Shown here: positions 18,034 through 27,127 of the stretch, piece by piece
Layout: the number at the start of each line of letters is the position of its first letter
Numbering within the stretch: position 1 is the first letter of the stretch
From: Providencia rettgeri
GTDB lineage: Bacteria > Pseudomonadota > Gammaproteobacteria > Enterobacterales > Enterobacteriaceae
DNA length: 64,000 nt
Assembly (NCBI RefSeq): GCF_023205015.1
Contig: NZ_CP096258.1
Location: 2,604,001 to 2,668,000, forward strand
Reading direction: 5' to 3'
Made by a program: the position numbers and the translations under genes
Notes under the pieces: model-generated
Databases searched by the model: none
The model's input: the letters and a program-made list of their open reading frames with translations, nothing else
Told to the model about the DNA's origin: nothing

Positions 18034-18633
18034 ATGAATAAAAAACTAGATAAAAAAATTTCATTACCCGTTAGCAACTTGATCGCATCAGGCCGCCAGC
18101 GCGCTTGTTATCAGCATCCTGACTATCATGACCTATGTATAAAAGTTCATTTAAATGGGAGAGATGACAAAGAAACCTTAAGAGAGATCCGCTATTACAA
18201 GCGCTTATATAGAAAAAACTTCACGACAAAAACAATTTCTCATTACTATGGCACCCAACAAACTGATCAGGGGCTGGGGTATGTATTCCAATTAATCAAA
18301 GATAAAACAGGAAATGTTTCACATACTTTAGATTATTACCTAAAAAATAAACAACTTTTTTTAAAACATAAAAAAAATATGAAAGTTGCTTACGAGCAAT
18401 TTAAAAAGAATATATATAAAGAAGCTATCACCACGATGGCGCTAAAAACGTATAATATCGTTTACCAACTAGGTTATAAACCTTATGGCCAGTTTTTTAT
18501 TATTGATAACCTGGGGTCCGCTAACTTAATCCCCATTGATTATTTTTCAACTAAAATAGCCCGTTCCACACTAAATCGTCGGTTTACCGATTTCGAACAA
18601 CGGCTATATCGTGACTATAATATTAAGGTATAG
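18034..18633 (+). CDS. yrbL: YrbL-family kinase-like protein
   Basis: A 199-residue protein resembling E. coli YrbL, a protein of the PhoP regulon. Shared stretches include ASGRQRACYQHP, LCIKVHL, REIRYYKRLYR and LIPIDYFS. The pattern (glycine loop, then LCIKV lysine) is that of a small kinase-like fold. Function is not established for the family. The gene stands alone, with AT-rich DNA on both sides; no convincing PhoP box was found upstream. Confidence 0.8.
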   Translation: MNKKLDKKISLPVSNLIASGRQRACYQHPDYHDLCIKVHLNGRDDKETLREIRYYKRLYRKNFTTKTISHYYGTQQTDQGLGYVFQLIKDKTGNVSHTLDYYLKNKQLFLKHKKNMKVAYEQFKKNIYKEAITTMALKTYNIVYQLGYKPYGQFFIIDNLGSANLIPIDYFSTKIARSTLNRRFTDFEQRLYRDYNIKV

Positions 18634-19382
18634 CGCACATACTCTGACTTATACTTTACCTTCACCATTAGTATCTGGTTATATTGATTTATTGTTAGCA
18701 TAGATTATCTCACATTATCTGATACCAGTATCACACAAAAAATAGGATTAACGAAAACACTGATATACATACAGTATTTTTGTTTTTTTGAGTATTTTTT
18801 CTCCTAATAGTGTTTTTTTAAGACAAATTAAACTATTCATTTTTTTCATAAATAAACCTTCGTTAAATATAAATTTAGACTTCTTTACATTTCGGGTTTG
18901 AAAAGGACTTAATTATGTAATTACACTGAAATATTACACAATAAAACGTGATTTAGATCATAGTTTATTAGTGATAAACACCCGTTCTGTAAGTGAATAT
19001 ACCTCATTGTAGACGACCATCACATAACCCAATGGCAAATAGGCTCTTTTATCTAATGTTTTGTAAATTTCCCCCCTATTAACTCGCCATTTTGCTTTTG
19101 TTTATGTATGCTCTTAAAGGTTTGATTTGGTACTAATGCGATACCGAATCTTCTAGGTAAAGAATGTTTTAGTAAATTTAGTAAATATTGATATATATCC
19201 TATACTCAATAAGTCATTAAATATGATTAATACATTCGAAGTTTGGTAGTGCTGCAATAAACACTTTCTGCGAAAAACACACTTTTCTGATTTGTAATGC
19301 GTTTTTCACAGGGATAGGTTTAGTTTTTTTGTGTCTTTTTACACAATAAGTACTAGAAAAATGGTAAGGGATATATATAAGA
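18634..19382. other. 749-bp non-coding gap before mepS
   Basis: AT-rich DNA with no supported gene. It holds TGATTTAGATCA at 18951-18962, an FNR/CRP-like palindrome, and an imperfect hairpin at about 19268-19314 (CTGCGAAAAAC against GTTTTTCACAG) inside the likely mepS 5' leader. The unusual length suggests a long mepS leader or an unseen small RNA. Confidence 0.5.
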
Positions 19383-19967
19383 ATGTTAACGTCTGAAAAA
19401 CTTAAGCGCTATGCTTGGCGCATTGTTCCGGCAATTGCCATTGCCGTGACGCTCACAGCATGTACCACCCCAAAGTCAGCTAAGAATACACAATATACCG
19501 CTAAATCAGATACCCGTATGCTAAACGGTTCTGCTGGCGATTCGTTGACGATGGCATCTCAAGATGAATTCGAAGAGTTAGTACAAAGTGTTGATACTAA
19601 GTCTAAAATAATGGACCAATACGCAAGCTGGAAAGGTGTAGCTTATCGCCTTGGTGGCACAACAAAGAAAGGTGTCGATTGCTCAAGTTTCGTTCAGCGT
19701 ACATTCTTTGAACAATTTGGTGTAGAGCTTCCACGCACAACATCTGAGCAAGAATCCTCCGGGAAAAGCGTAAAACGCAATAACCTAAAAGTCGGTGATA
19801 TTGTTTTATTTAAAACAGGCCGCACGATGAAGCATGTTGGTATCTATATTGGTGATGAAAAATTTGTTCATGCATCAACCAGTAGTGGTGTTATCGTTTC
19901 TGAAATGACTAACTCTTACTGGAGCAAAAGATATTACGCAAGTAGACGCATTATCAACGGTTCATAA
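19383..19967 (+). CDS. mepS: murein DD-endopeptidase MepS
   Basis: A 194-residue lipoprotein of the NlpC/P60 family (Spr). The lipobox LTAC places the lipidated cysteine at residue 27. The catalytic triad residues are C100 (in GVDCSSFVQ), H151 (KHVGIYIGD) and H163 (VHASTSSG). MepS cuts D-Ala-mDAP cross-links to open space for new peptidoglycan and is normally kept low by NlpI-Prc proteolysis. It is followed by a strong terminator and lies at the head of the conserved yej region. Confidence 0.95.
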   Translation: MLTSEKLKRYAWRIVPAIAIAVTLTACTTPKSAKNTQYTAKSDTRMLNGSAGDSLTMASQDEFEELVQSVDTKSKIMDQYASWKGVAYRLGGTTKKGVDCSSFVQRTFFEQFGVELPRTTSEQESSGKSVKRNNLKVGDIVLFKTGRTMKHVGIYIGDEKFVHASTSSGVIVSEMTNSYWSKRYYASRRIINGS

Positions 19968-19994
19968 ATTTTTGTAGTACCCTATATCCCCTTT

Positions 19995-20035
19995 CCAATA
20001 AAAAAGCTTCCATTTGATGGAAGCTTTTTTATTGG
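19995..20035 (+). terminator. terminator of mepS
   Basis: A perfect 19-bp stem, CCAATAAAAAAGCTTCCAT against its complement, with a 3-nt loop and an internal T6 run. Confidence 0.92.
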
Positions 20036-20230
20036 AAATCTTTACTGACTAAATTTAGTGGTAGTCATCCGATTTTAAATCAAAAATAACTCAGTCACCA
20101 AATTCCACCTCATGATGATACTCATCCAAAAAAACAGTTTTAAATATAGAGCCAAATAAAATCAGTAAGCAAAAACAGTAATAAACAGTCGAGCCATCAT
20201 TACTAAACAAAGATTAAAACATACTCAAAG

Positions 20231-20578
20231 CTAAGCACTATAAAAACCAGAAGAAAGTTCTGCTATAGCAACACCTGAAGCTTTTAAACGGCACATAGCG
20301 GCTAACTCATCATTAGCATGAATGAATAGGCAAATTTCTTTCTGCCACTCTAAGATCGCATTAGCAATCTGCATGTCTGATAATGATTCAGACAATTGCT
20401 GCATTGCAATACAGTCTGTCGCACAGTCATGGCTAAGCAGTTTCAGCCCCACAAGCTTATCGCTATCGACATCATTCATAGGCACAACTTCAACATCGGT
20501 ACCTTTTTTGCCTGATAACCAGCGGTAGCTTTGCGGTAGCCTGTGCACCACCGAAAGACCTAATTTTTCCACAAACAT
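20231..20578 (-). CDS. yejG: YejG family protein
   Basis: A 115-residue cytosolic protein. SVVHRLPQSYRW, VGLKLLSHD and the end LKASGVAIAE align with E. coli YejG, and the position between mepS and bcr matches E. coli gene order. The family has no firmly established biochemical function. No membrane segment or signal peptide is seen. Confidence 0.85.
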   Translation of the reverse strand: MFVEKLGLSVVHRLPQSYRWLSGKKGTDVEVVPMNDVDSDKLVGLKLLSHDCATDCIAMQQLSESLSDMQIANAILEWQKEICLFIHANDELAAMCRLKASGVAIAELSSGFYSA

Positions 20579-21196
20579 ATCCTATTGAAACATTTTAGTA
20601 TTTTGCCAAGTATTGATATTTACTTTCTTACTTGACCTAACACGGGCTTAAGCCAATCATTCATCGTTCAAACCGAACTTTTAGTTATCTAAAAAGTGAC
20701 ATTAATGTTAAATAATGAACCATAAATATAACATTAAAAAAACAAAATGTCGTTAAATTTTTGTGACACAAATCATTGCATATTCATTTTAATAGTAAAT
20801 ACATTAAAATTTAAACTATTTTTGATCTTTGCGCTCAACATCCTGCTCAAAACACTTAACTTTTTTTTACATTTCTGAAATGAAAATAGTAAAAAATAGT
20901 TTATTTTTGAAATTAAACAAAATTTTTATTAATCAATAATGTTGCAATGTACATTAAATCATAAAACATAAATTTAACAAATCTAACCATAATGATAGTT
21001 GATTTAGATCATTTTTCAGCAAATATTTTAACTACCCTGTGTTACTATTCGGTTTTGTCGAGTGATAATCCTTTATCCCTTATAGATAAAATGAATGATA
21101 TGGAAAAGTAACTAGAAAAAGCTTTATTTGATTAGAGATATAAAGAGGAGAATTATGTGTTTTCAGCTTCATCCTTGAAACTTGAAAACATACGAC
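20579..21196. other. 618-bp AT-rich gap with an FNR-like site and a 7-codon ORF
   Basis: No conventional gene. TTGATTTAGATCAT at 20999-21012 matches 9 of 10 defined positions of the FNR consensus. A -10-like TACTAT follows at 21043-21048. At 21155-21178 a 7-codon frame (MCFQLHP) sits 4 nt behind AAGAGGAG. A hairpin (TGTTTTCA/TGAAAACA, 21158-21190) covers it. Confidence 0.45.
20999..21012 (+). promoter_or_regulatory. candidate FNR site
   Basis: TTGATTTAGATCAT against TTGAT-N4-ATCAA, one mismatch. It may drive a short transcript toward the 3' end of bcr. Confidence 0.5.
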
Positions 21197-22381
21197 TTAC
21201 TTTGTTTTTTTTGCCAATAATACAAATAACATTGAAAAAGCGACACAAGCGACCATAGAACCCACCATTGGCCATGCGCTCTGGGCGGGTATTAGCGATA
21301 ATAATGTTCCAACAAGTGCCCCTATCGAAAACCTTATTGTTCCTGCCAATGAAGAAACCGTTCCTGCAATATGTGGATAATTATCTAAGATCACGGCCAT
21401 TGCATTCGACGTGATCATCGCTATACCACTAACATAAATGGCAACGCCGATTACCAGTGTCCAAAAATCTAGCGCAAAGGCTGTTGTCACTAGCAACCAC
21501 ACCCCCATTACAAATTGAATAATAATACCAAAATAAAGCATTTTTTCGGCACCAAAATGCCTAACATAGCGGCTATTTATTGTCGTCATAATAAATAGGA
21601 ATATGATATTGATACCAAAATAGTAGCCAAAATTCTGTGGAGACACCCCGTTCAAATCAATATATACAAAAGCGCCTGCATTTAAGAATGAAAACATCCC
21701 TGCAAAGGAAAATGAACTCGCTAATATGTAGAACAGTACCTGTCTTGCCCTAAATAAAGTAGCAAACTGCCTTAATGTTGTACCAATATGAAACTTCTGC
21801 CTTTTAGCTACGGGTAATGTTTCTCGCACAAAACAGCTCACTAAAACGACAGCGATAACCGCGGCAATGGCGATGCTCCAAAAAATTGCATGCCATGAGA
21901 ACCAGCGCATTAGCTCCCCCCCTAAAATAGGGGCTAACAACGGCGCTACTGTCATCACTAATACAACGAAGGACATACTTCTTGAAAATTCATCACGAGT
22001 AAACATATCCCGCATAAGTGCGTTAATCACAACACTTGCAGCGGCAGCAGCAAAACCATGTAAGAAACGTAACCAAATCAGTGAATCAATCGATTCCGTG
22101 ATAGCACAGGCCGCTGATGCGATGGCAAAAACGACGACCCCACCTAAAATAACAGGTTTACGCCCGATGCTATCTGCCATCGGACCATAGAATAATTGCC
22201 CTATAGCAAAACCAAAAATGTAGCTATTGAGCGTCATCTGAATGCGCCCTTCATCTACATTAAAATAATGCATCATCGTCGGAAAGCTTGGTAGGTACAT
22301 ATCGATAGCCAATGGCATTAGCATCGATAATAAACCTAGAATTAATATCAGCCCCAAATAGGATGAACGCTGCTGTTGCAC
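21197..22381 (-). CDS. bcr: Bcr/CflA family multidrug efflux MFS transporter
   Basis: A 394-residue, 12-helix major facilitator. The start LGLLSMLMPLAIDMYLPSFP and the loop GPMADSIGRKPVILGG between helices 2 and 3 are typical of Bcr. Family members export bicyclomycin, sulfonamides and some dipeptides or L-cysteine by proton antiport. Its start lies 3 bp after the rsuA stop on the same strand, so rsuA-bcr form an operon, as in E. coli. Confidence 0.93.
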   Translation of the reverse strand: MQQQRSSYLGLILILGLLSMLMPLAIDMYLPSFPTMMHYFNVDEGRIQMTLNSYIFGFAIGQLFYGPMADSIGRKPVILGGVVVFAIASAACAITESIDSLIWLRFLHGFAAAAASVVINALMRDMFTRDEFSRSMSFVVLVMTVAPLLAPILGGELMRWFSWHAIFWSIAIAAVIAVVLVSCFVRETLPVAKRQKFHIGTTLRQFATLFRARQVLFYILASSFSFAGMFSFLNAGAFVYIDLNGVSPQNFGYYFGINIIFLFIMTTINSRYVRHFGAEKMLYFGIIIQFVMGVWLLVTTAFALDFWTLVIGVAIYVSGIAMITSNAMAVILDNYPHIAGTVSSLAGTIRFSIGALVGTLLSLIPAQSAWPMVGSMVACVAFSMLFVLLAKKTK

Positions 22382-22384
22382 TCT

Positions 22385-23107
22385 TTAAACTCCTGCTGTT
22401 TTTTTACGTGGTACATTAATACTATTGATCTCTTCTTCCGTCAGTGGGCGGTATTCTCCTGGTTCAAGTGTCTCATCTAGCCAAATTTCGCCAACGCGTT
22501 CACGATGCAGCCCACAAACATGGTTCCCTACCGCAGCAAACATGCGTTTTACTTGATGATAGCGTCCTTCACTAATCGTCAATCGGACATCTCTAGGGCT
22601 AATAATTTCCAGTTTCGCTGGTTTAGTTGGGTGTTTTTCCCCGTTAAGCATGACCCCCAGAGCAAACTGTTCGGCAACATCATTGGCAATATCGTCACTT
22701 AATTGAACTCGGTATGTTTTTTCACAATGATGCTTCGGTGAAGTAATGCGATGTGACCATTGGCCATCATCAGTCAATAACACCAAACCTGTTGTATCGA
22801 TATCTAAACGCCCTGCTGAATGCAGTTTTTGTGCGAGAGGCTCATCGATAAAAAACAGGATCGTGGGATGTGTTGGGTCATCTGTGGAGCAAATATAGCC
22901 TTGTGGTTTATGTAACATAAAATAACGCGGCCCTGTAACTTGCACGAGGACATTACCATCATAAGCGACTTCATGGTCAATCGTAACTTGAAAAGCACCT
23001 GATTTAACGATTTCATCGTCAACGGTTACAAGCCCTGCACGCAGTTCTCGCGCTACCAAACTTCGGCTTATCCCTAATTGCTGGGACAAAAATTTATCCA
23101 GTCGCAT
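22385..23107 (-). CDS. rsuA: 16S rRNA pseudouridine(516) synthase
   Basis: A 240-residue enzyme. An S4-like RNA-binding domain opens the protein (MRLDKFLSQQLGISRSLVAREL), and the catalytic motif GRLDIDTTGLVLLTDDG carries the aspartate nucleophile. KTYRVQL and GRYHQVKRMFA complete the RsuA fold. It isomerises U516 in 16S rRNA. It is the first gene of the rsuA-bcr unit and is divergent from radD. Confidence 0.95.
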   Translation of the reverse strand: MRLDKFLSQQLGISRSLVARELRAGLVTVDDEIVKSGAFQVTIDHEVAYDGNVLVQVTGPRYFMLHKPQGYICSTDDPTHPTILFFIDEPLAQKLHSAGRLDIDTTGLVLLTDDGQWSHRITSPKHHCEKTYRVQLSDDIANDVAEQFALGVMLNGEKHPTKPAKLEIISPRDVRLTISEGRYHQVKRMFAAVGNHVCGLHRERVGEIWLDETLEPGEYRPLTEEEINSINVPRKKTAGV

Positions 23108-23333
23108 AGATTCTCTTAACTTGATGGAATGTCAGTGAAGCGTACAATAACGCTCAACTGTCAGAATAATATAGAGTGAAAGGGTGTTGTGATTGTTATC
23201 ACATTATTCATTATAACAATAACCCCTGTGAAGTGATAGCTTCACCTAAGCAGCTGACATCTTTAGACAGACTCATCGTTTTAAATTAAATTTAACGTCA
23301 TTCACCTGATTTAATTACATAATACTGAATAAT

Positions 23334-25091
23334 ATGCCTTTTATTTTACGCCCTTATCAACAAGAAGCTGTCGATGCGACAGTGAGTTATTTCCGTAAGC
23401 AGACTCACCCGGCTGTGATTGTCTTGCCTACTGGCGCAGGTAAAAGCTTAGTGATTGCCGAATTGGCCCGACTCGCTCGAGGACGAGTGCTGGTATTAGC
23501 TCATGTGAAAGAGTTAGTTGAACAGAACCATGCTAAGTACCTCGCATATGGCCTGCAAGCTGATATTTTTGCTGCGGGACTGAATCGCAAAGAGTCTCAA
23601 AGCAAAGTGGTTTTCGGCAGTGTGCAATCCGTTGCTCGCAATCTAAAAGCATTTGATGCACATTTTTCCCTAGTGATTATTGATGAGTGCCATCGCATAA
23701 GTTTGAATGATAAAAGCCAATATCAACAAATTATTCAAGCTTTACAGGTAAATAACCCTTCATTGCGTATTTTAGGCTTAACAGCCACCCCCTATCGCCT
23801 CAACAGTGGCTGGATTTACCAATATCATTACCATGGCATGGTACGCGGTGATGAAAATTGTTTTTTCCGTGAGTGCATCTATGAGTTACCGCTACATTAT
23901 ATGATTAAAAACAAGTTTTTAGTCCCGCCTGAACGGCTTGACATGCCTGTTTTACAATATGATTTCAGCCAGGTTTCACTCACATCATCAGGTATTTTTA
24001 ACGAACAAGAACTTAATTTATCGTTAAAAAAGCAACAACGCATTACGCCTAAAATTATTGAGCAAGTTATTGAATACGCTGCTCCGTTGCAAGGCTGCAT
24101 GATCTTTGCTGCAACGGTCGAACATGCAAAAGAAATTTTGGGCTATTTACCTCAGGGGCGCGCCGCATTAGTGACAGCTGAAACCCCAGCGGCTGATAGG
24201 CAATCAATTATTACGCAGTTTAAAAACAAAGCACTACATTATTTAGTTAACGTTTCAGTGTTAACAACTGGGTTTGATGCACCCCATGTTGATGTGATTG
24301 CTATTTTGCGACCAACAGAGTCAGTGAGTTTATACCAGCAAATTGTTGGCCGAGGATTACGCCTTTCTGAGGGCAAAACACGCTGTTTAATCTTAGATTA
24401 TGCAGGAAATCCACACGACCTATTTCGGCCTGAAGTGGGCTCAAGTAAACCGAATTCAACCAGTGTGCCGGTACAAGTTTTTTGCCCATTGTGCCAATTT
24501 GCGAATGTTTTTTGGGGGAAATGTACCTCTGATGGCCAAATTATTGAACACTTTGGTCGGCGCTGCCAAGGCTGGGAAGAAGACGAAAATGGGCAAAAAC
24601 AGCAATGTGAATTCCGCTTTCGCTTCAAGCAATGTCCACACTGTGGCGCTGAAAACGATATAGCCGCTCGCCGCTGCCAAAAATGCCAAGAAGTGCTAAC
24701 CGACCCTGACGATATGTTAAAAGCCGCATTAAAACTTAAAGATGCATTAATCATTCGTTGCGGGGGAATGCAATTTATCACAGGGAATGATGCCAAAGGC
24801 GAATGGATTAAAATCAATTATTATGATGAAGATGGAACCTCTGTTTCAGAACGTTTTCGCCTAGCGACGCCCGCACAAAAACGCGTTTTCGAATACCGTT
24901 TTTTACGAGAACATCAACGTGCCCCAGGGGTCCCATTTAAGTGGAATAATGCAAATGATATATTATTGCAGCAGTCTTTGTTACGTTATCCCCAATTTAT
25001 TGTCGCTCGCAAAAAAGAACGTTTTTGGGAAATTCGCGAGAAAATCTTCGATTATCAAGGGCGTTTTCGCGTTGCAGATCCCCTATCGTAG
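23334..25091 (+). CDS. radD: DEAD/DEAH-family DNA repair helicase RadD (YejH)
   Basis: A 585-residue superfamily 2 helicase. Motif I is PTGAGKS (near residue 36), motif II DECH, motif III TATPYR, and motif VI QIVGRGLRLSEG. The C-terminal third holds zinc-finger cysteine pairs (CPLC, CPHC, CQKC). RadD helps resolve recombination intermediates and interacts with SSB in E. coli. Position between rsuA and rplY matches E. coli. Confidence 0.93.
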   Translation: MPFILRPYQQEAVDATVSYFRKQTHPAVIVLPTGAGKSLVIAELARLARGRVLVLAHVKELVEQNHAKYLAYGLQADIFAAGLNRKESQSKVVFGSVQSVARNLKAFDAHFSLVIIDECHRISLNDKSQYQQIIQALQVNNPSLRILGLTATPYRLNSGWIYQYHYHGMVRGDENCFFRECIYELPLHYMIKNKFLVPPERLDMPVLQYDFSQVSLTSSGIFNEQELNLSLKKQQRITPKIIEQVIEYAAPLQGCMIFAATVEHAKEILGYLPQGRAALVTAETPAADRQSIITQFKNKALHYLVNVSVLTTGFDAPHVDVIAILRPTESVSLYQQIVGRGLRLSEGKTRCLILDYAGNPHDLFRPEVGSSKPNSTSVPVQVFCPLCQFANVFWGKCTSDGQIIEHFGRRCQGWEEDENGQKQQCEFRFRFKQCPHCGAENDIAARRCQKCQEVLTDPDDMLKAALKLKDALIIRCGGMQFITGNDAKGEWIKINYYDEDGTSVSERFRLATPAQKRVFEYRFLREHQRAPGVPFKWNNANDILLQQSLLRYPQFIVARKKERFWEIREKIFDYQGRFRVADPLS

Positions 25092-25140
25092 AGCGAAGAT
25101 GATCATAATGATTGCTGGATGACGGATTTTTCGTTAAAAT

Positions 25141-25257
25141 GCCGCCCGCCTTCCGATATCTTGTTCTCTGAATGAAGTATCCCTAGGCCAAATCTCGAAC
25201 CTGCTGCTGGGTCGCCTGTAGCAGGAATTTATATTTTCTTTTTATAGAGAAATAGTA
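25141..25257 (+). promoter_or_regulatory. rplY 5' leader with hairpin, likely autoregulatory
   Basis: CCTGCT and AGCAGG (25200-25225) enclose a structured loop in the leader of rplY. Gamma-proteobacterial rplY leaders are known to bind L25 and repress translation. Whether this structure carries the L25-binding fold is inferred, and the ribosome site just ahead of the ATG is weak. Confidence 0.5.
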
Positions 25258-25539
25258 ATGTTAACTATCAATGCAATTGAACGTAAAGAGCAGGGTAAGG
25301 GTGCGAGCCGCCGCCTGCGCAGAGATAACCAGCTTCCAGCTATCGTTTACGGTGGCAACCAAGAAGCTATCTCTGTAACTCTTAACCACGATGAAATCAT
25401 CAACCAAGAAAGCAAAGCAGAATTTTACGAAGTTCTGAATCTGGTTATCGATGGTAAAGAAACAAAAGTAAAAGTTCAGGCTGTTCAACGTCACCCATTT
25501 AAGCCAAAAGTGACGCACATTGACTTCCTGCGCGCTTAA
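25258..25539 (+). CDS. rplY: 50S ribosomal protein L25
   Basis: A 93-residue single-domain L25 of the short enterobacterial type (E. coli 94). MLTINAIERKEQGKGASRRL at the start and HPFKPKVTHIDFLRA at the end are diagnostic. It binds loop E of 5S rRNA in the central protuberance. A structured leader precedes it and a strong terminator follows. Confidence 0.97.
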   Translation: MLTINAIERKEQGKGASRRLRRDNQLPAIVYGGNQEAISVTLNHDEIINQESKAEFYEVLNLVIDGKETKVKVQAVQRHPFKPKVTHIDFLRA

Positions 25540-25582
25540 TTAAAGCCCACAGCCGAGCTTTAGAATTTTCGGGACGCCGAGT

Positions 25583-25610
25583 AAATAACGCCGCAATTGC
25601 GGCGTTATTT
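25583..25610. terminator. terminator between rplY and yejK
   Basis: AAATAACGCCGC pairs with GCGGCGTTATTT around AATT. It serves rplY and could also serve the convergent yejK. Confidence 0.9.
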
Positions 25611-25635
25611 ATTTCTAGCTATTCAACACCATAAT

Positions 25636-26637
25636 CTATTTCGTGCCACGGCGTTGTAATTGGTCTCGCAGATTAGGTGGTGTGCCACGAATGGTTAACG
25701 TATCAGTGACAGGATCCCAAAAGATACGCTCCCCCATAAGCATCGCATCAAAGCTAATCGTGATCCCTCCGCCACTTCCTGAAAACTTCGTTAATTGCTT
25801 TAATGTTCCTCTATCAGCAGGGAAACTTTCCTCAAGTTGGTAATCATTTTGACGAGCGAAATCGTCAAAACTTTGCTCTTCCACCATTGGTAACTCTTTC
25901 GCCAATGCTTCCAACTCAATTTCTTCACCTGACTGTAATTGCTCCGTGCAATAACTGTGAACTTGCTGGCGATAAGCTTGACGCGTGTTTTTATCCATCT
26001 GAGCATTGTCACAAAAATCATCCAGTGCTTGAACTAAGCCTTTATTTTGAACTTTTGCATTTAGCCCTTCGGACGCAGCTAAAAAATCCATAAAGAAGTC
26101 AGAGACTTTTCGTCCTACTCTACCTTTTAAGAACGTTAAATACCGTTTTGACTCAGGATTGGTTTCCCATTCGGTTAAATCAATACGAGCGACAATATCC
26201 GCATGAGGAATATCTAAATAGTGTGTCGTGCCTAAATCTAATGATTCCGTGACAAACATGCTGTCACAACTATTGAGCACTGCAATTAATAGGTATTCGA
26301 CTGCGAGGTAGCGGTATTGACAAAAAAGAACGACGCCCCCTTCAGCAAAAGGGTATTTGGCTAGTTCATCTTTCAAGCGAACGGTCATCGCACGGCTGAA
26401 ACCTAAGAATTCTTCTTCGCCCTTACGCAATAACTTTAACGCATCAGCAAGTTCACTTTCTTCGTTAAACTCACCAAATGCTTTACTTTTAGCACTATAG
26501 ACGCGATGTAGCTCTGCCATCATGTCTTGTACGACACCATCTGCTGTCAATAAAGAATCCCGCAACATCACCTCGAGGGTTTGTTCATCTCTTTTAATTA
26601 ACTGGTGTAACGCTATCTGGTTAATTTCCAGACTCAT
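25636..26637 (-). CDS. yejK: nucleoid-associated protein YejK (NdpA)
   Basis: A 333-residue protein matching the NA37/YejK family throughout: MSLEINQIALHQLIKRDEQ at the start, HADIVARIDLTEWE in the middle and GGITISFDAMLMGERIFWDP near the end. It associates with the nucleoid; a precise role is not known. It is divergent from yejL, as in E. coli. Confidence 0.94.
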   Translation of the reverse strand: MSLEINQIALHQLIKRDEQTLEVMLRDSLLTADGVVQDMMAELHRVYSAKSKAFGEFNEESELADALKLLRKGEEEFLGFSRAMTVRLKDELAKYPFAEGGVVLFCQYRYLAVEYLLIAVLNSCDSMFVTESLDLGTTHYLDIPHADIVARIDLTEWETNPESKRYLTFLKGRVGRKVSDFFMDFLAASEGLNAKVQNKGLVQALDDFCDNAQMDKNTRQAYRQQVHSYCTEQLQSGEEIELEALAKELPMVEEQSFDDFARQNDYQLEESFPADRGTLKQLTKFSGSGGGITISFDAMLMGERIFWDPVTDTLTIRGTPPNLRDQLQRRGTK

Positions 26638-26878
26638 TGTTGGCTCCTTCGAAATAGCAGAAATAATGTTGCGCGTATTAAAACATTGATATTATTCCTC
26701 TGCAATAGAAACTATCATTTGCACAAATTTTAACCCACACTGCTGAACTTATGCACACTTTACGAATCTTAATTAGCATTATTATCACTTAAACAAAAAT
26801 TTGTTGCGAAGAAAGAAGAAAAACCAACTGTGATACGCTATGATATGTAGCTTTCATTAATTTAGGATCTCTTAATTT

Positions 26879-27106
26879 ATGCCACAATCATCTCGCTATA
26901 GTGATGAAAAAGTTGAAGGTTTACTTTCTGACCTTGTTAGTGTGTTAGAAAAAAACCACACCCCTGTTGACCTTTCCCTTATGGTGTTAGGTAATATGGT
27001 CACGAATCTGCTGAATACGTCAGTTGCACCTGCACAACGTAAAATGATTGCAGAATCATTCGCAAATGCATTACTTTCTTCTGTTAAAGAAGATAAATCA
27101 CACTAA
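26879..27106 (+). CDS. yejL: YejL family protein (UPF0352)
   Basis: A 75-residue helical cytosolic protein, MPQSSRYSDEKVEGLLSDL at the start. Length and position directly ahead of yejM match E. coli. No function is established. The stop is 21 bp ahead of the yejM start, so the two are probably one operon. Confidence 0.93.
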   Translation: MPQSSRYSDEKVEGLLSDLVSVLEKNHTPVDLSLMVLGNMVTNLLNTSVAPAQRKMIAESFANALLSSVKEDKSH

Positions 27107-27127
27107 TTGATTAATGAAATAAACAGT

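Noticed and set aside
24398..24817. 139-codon leftward frame within radD
   Set aside because: Antisense to the zinc-finger part of RadD; the cysteines arise from the opposite strand.
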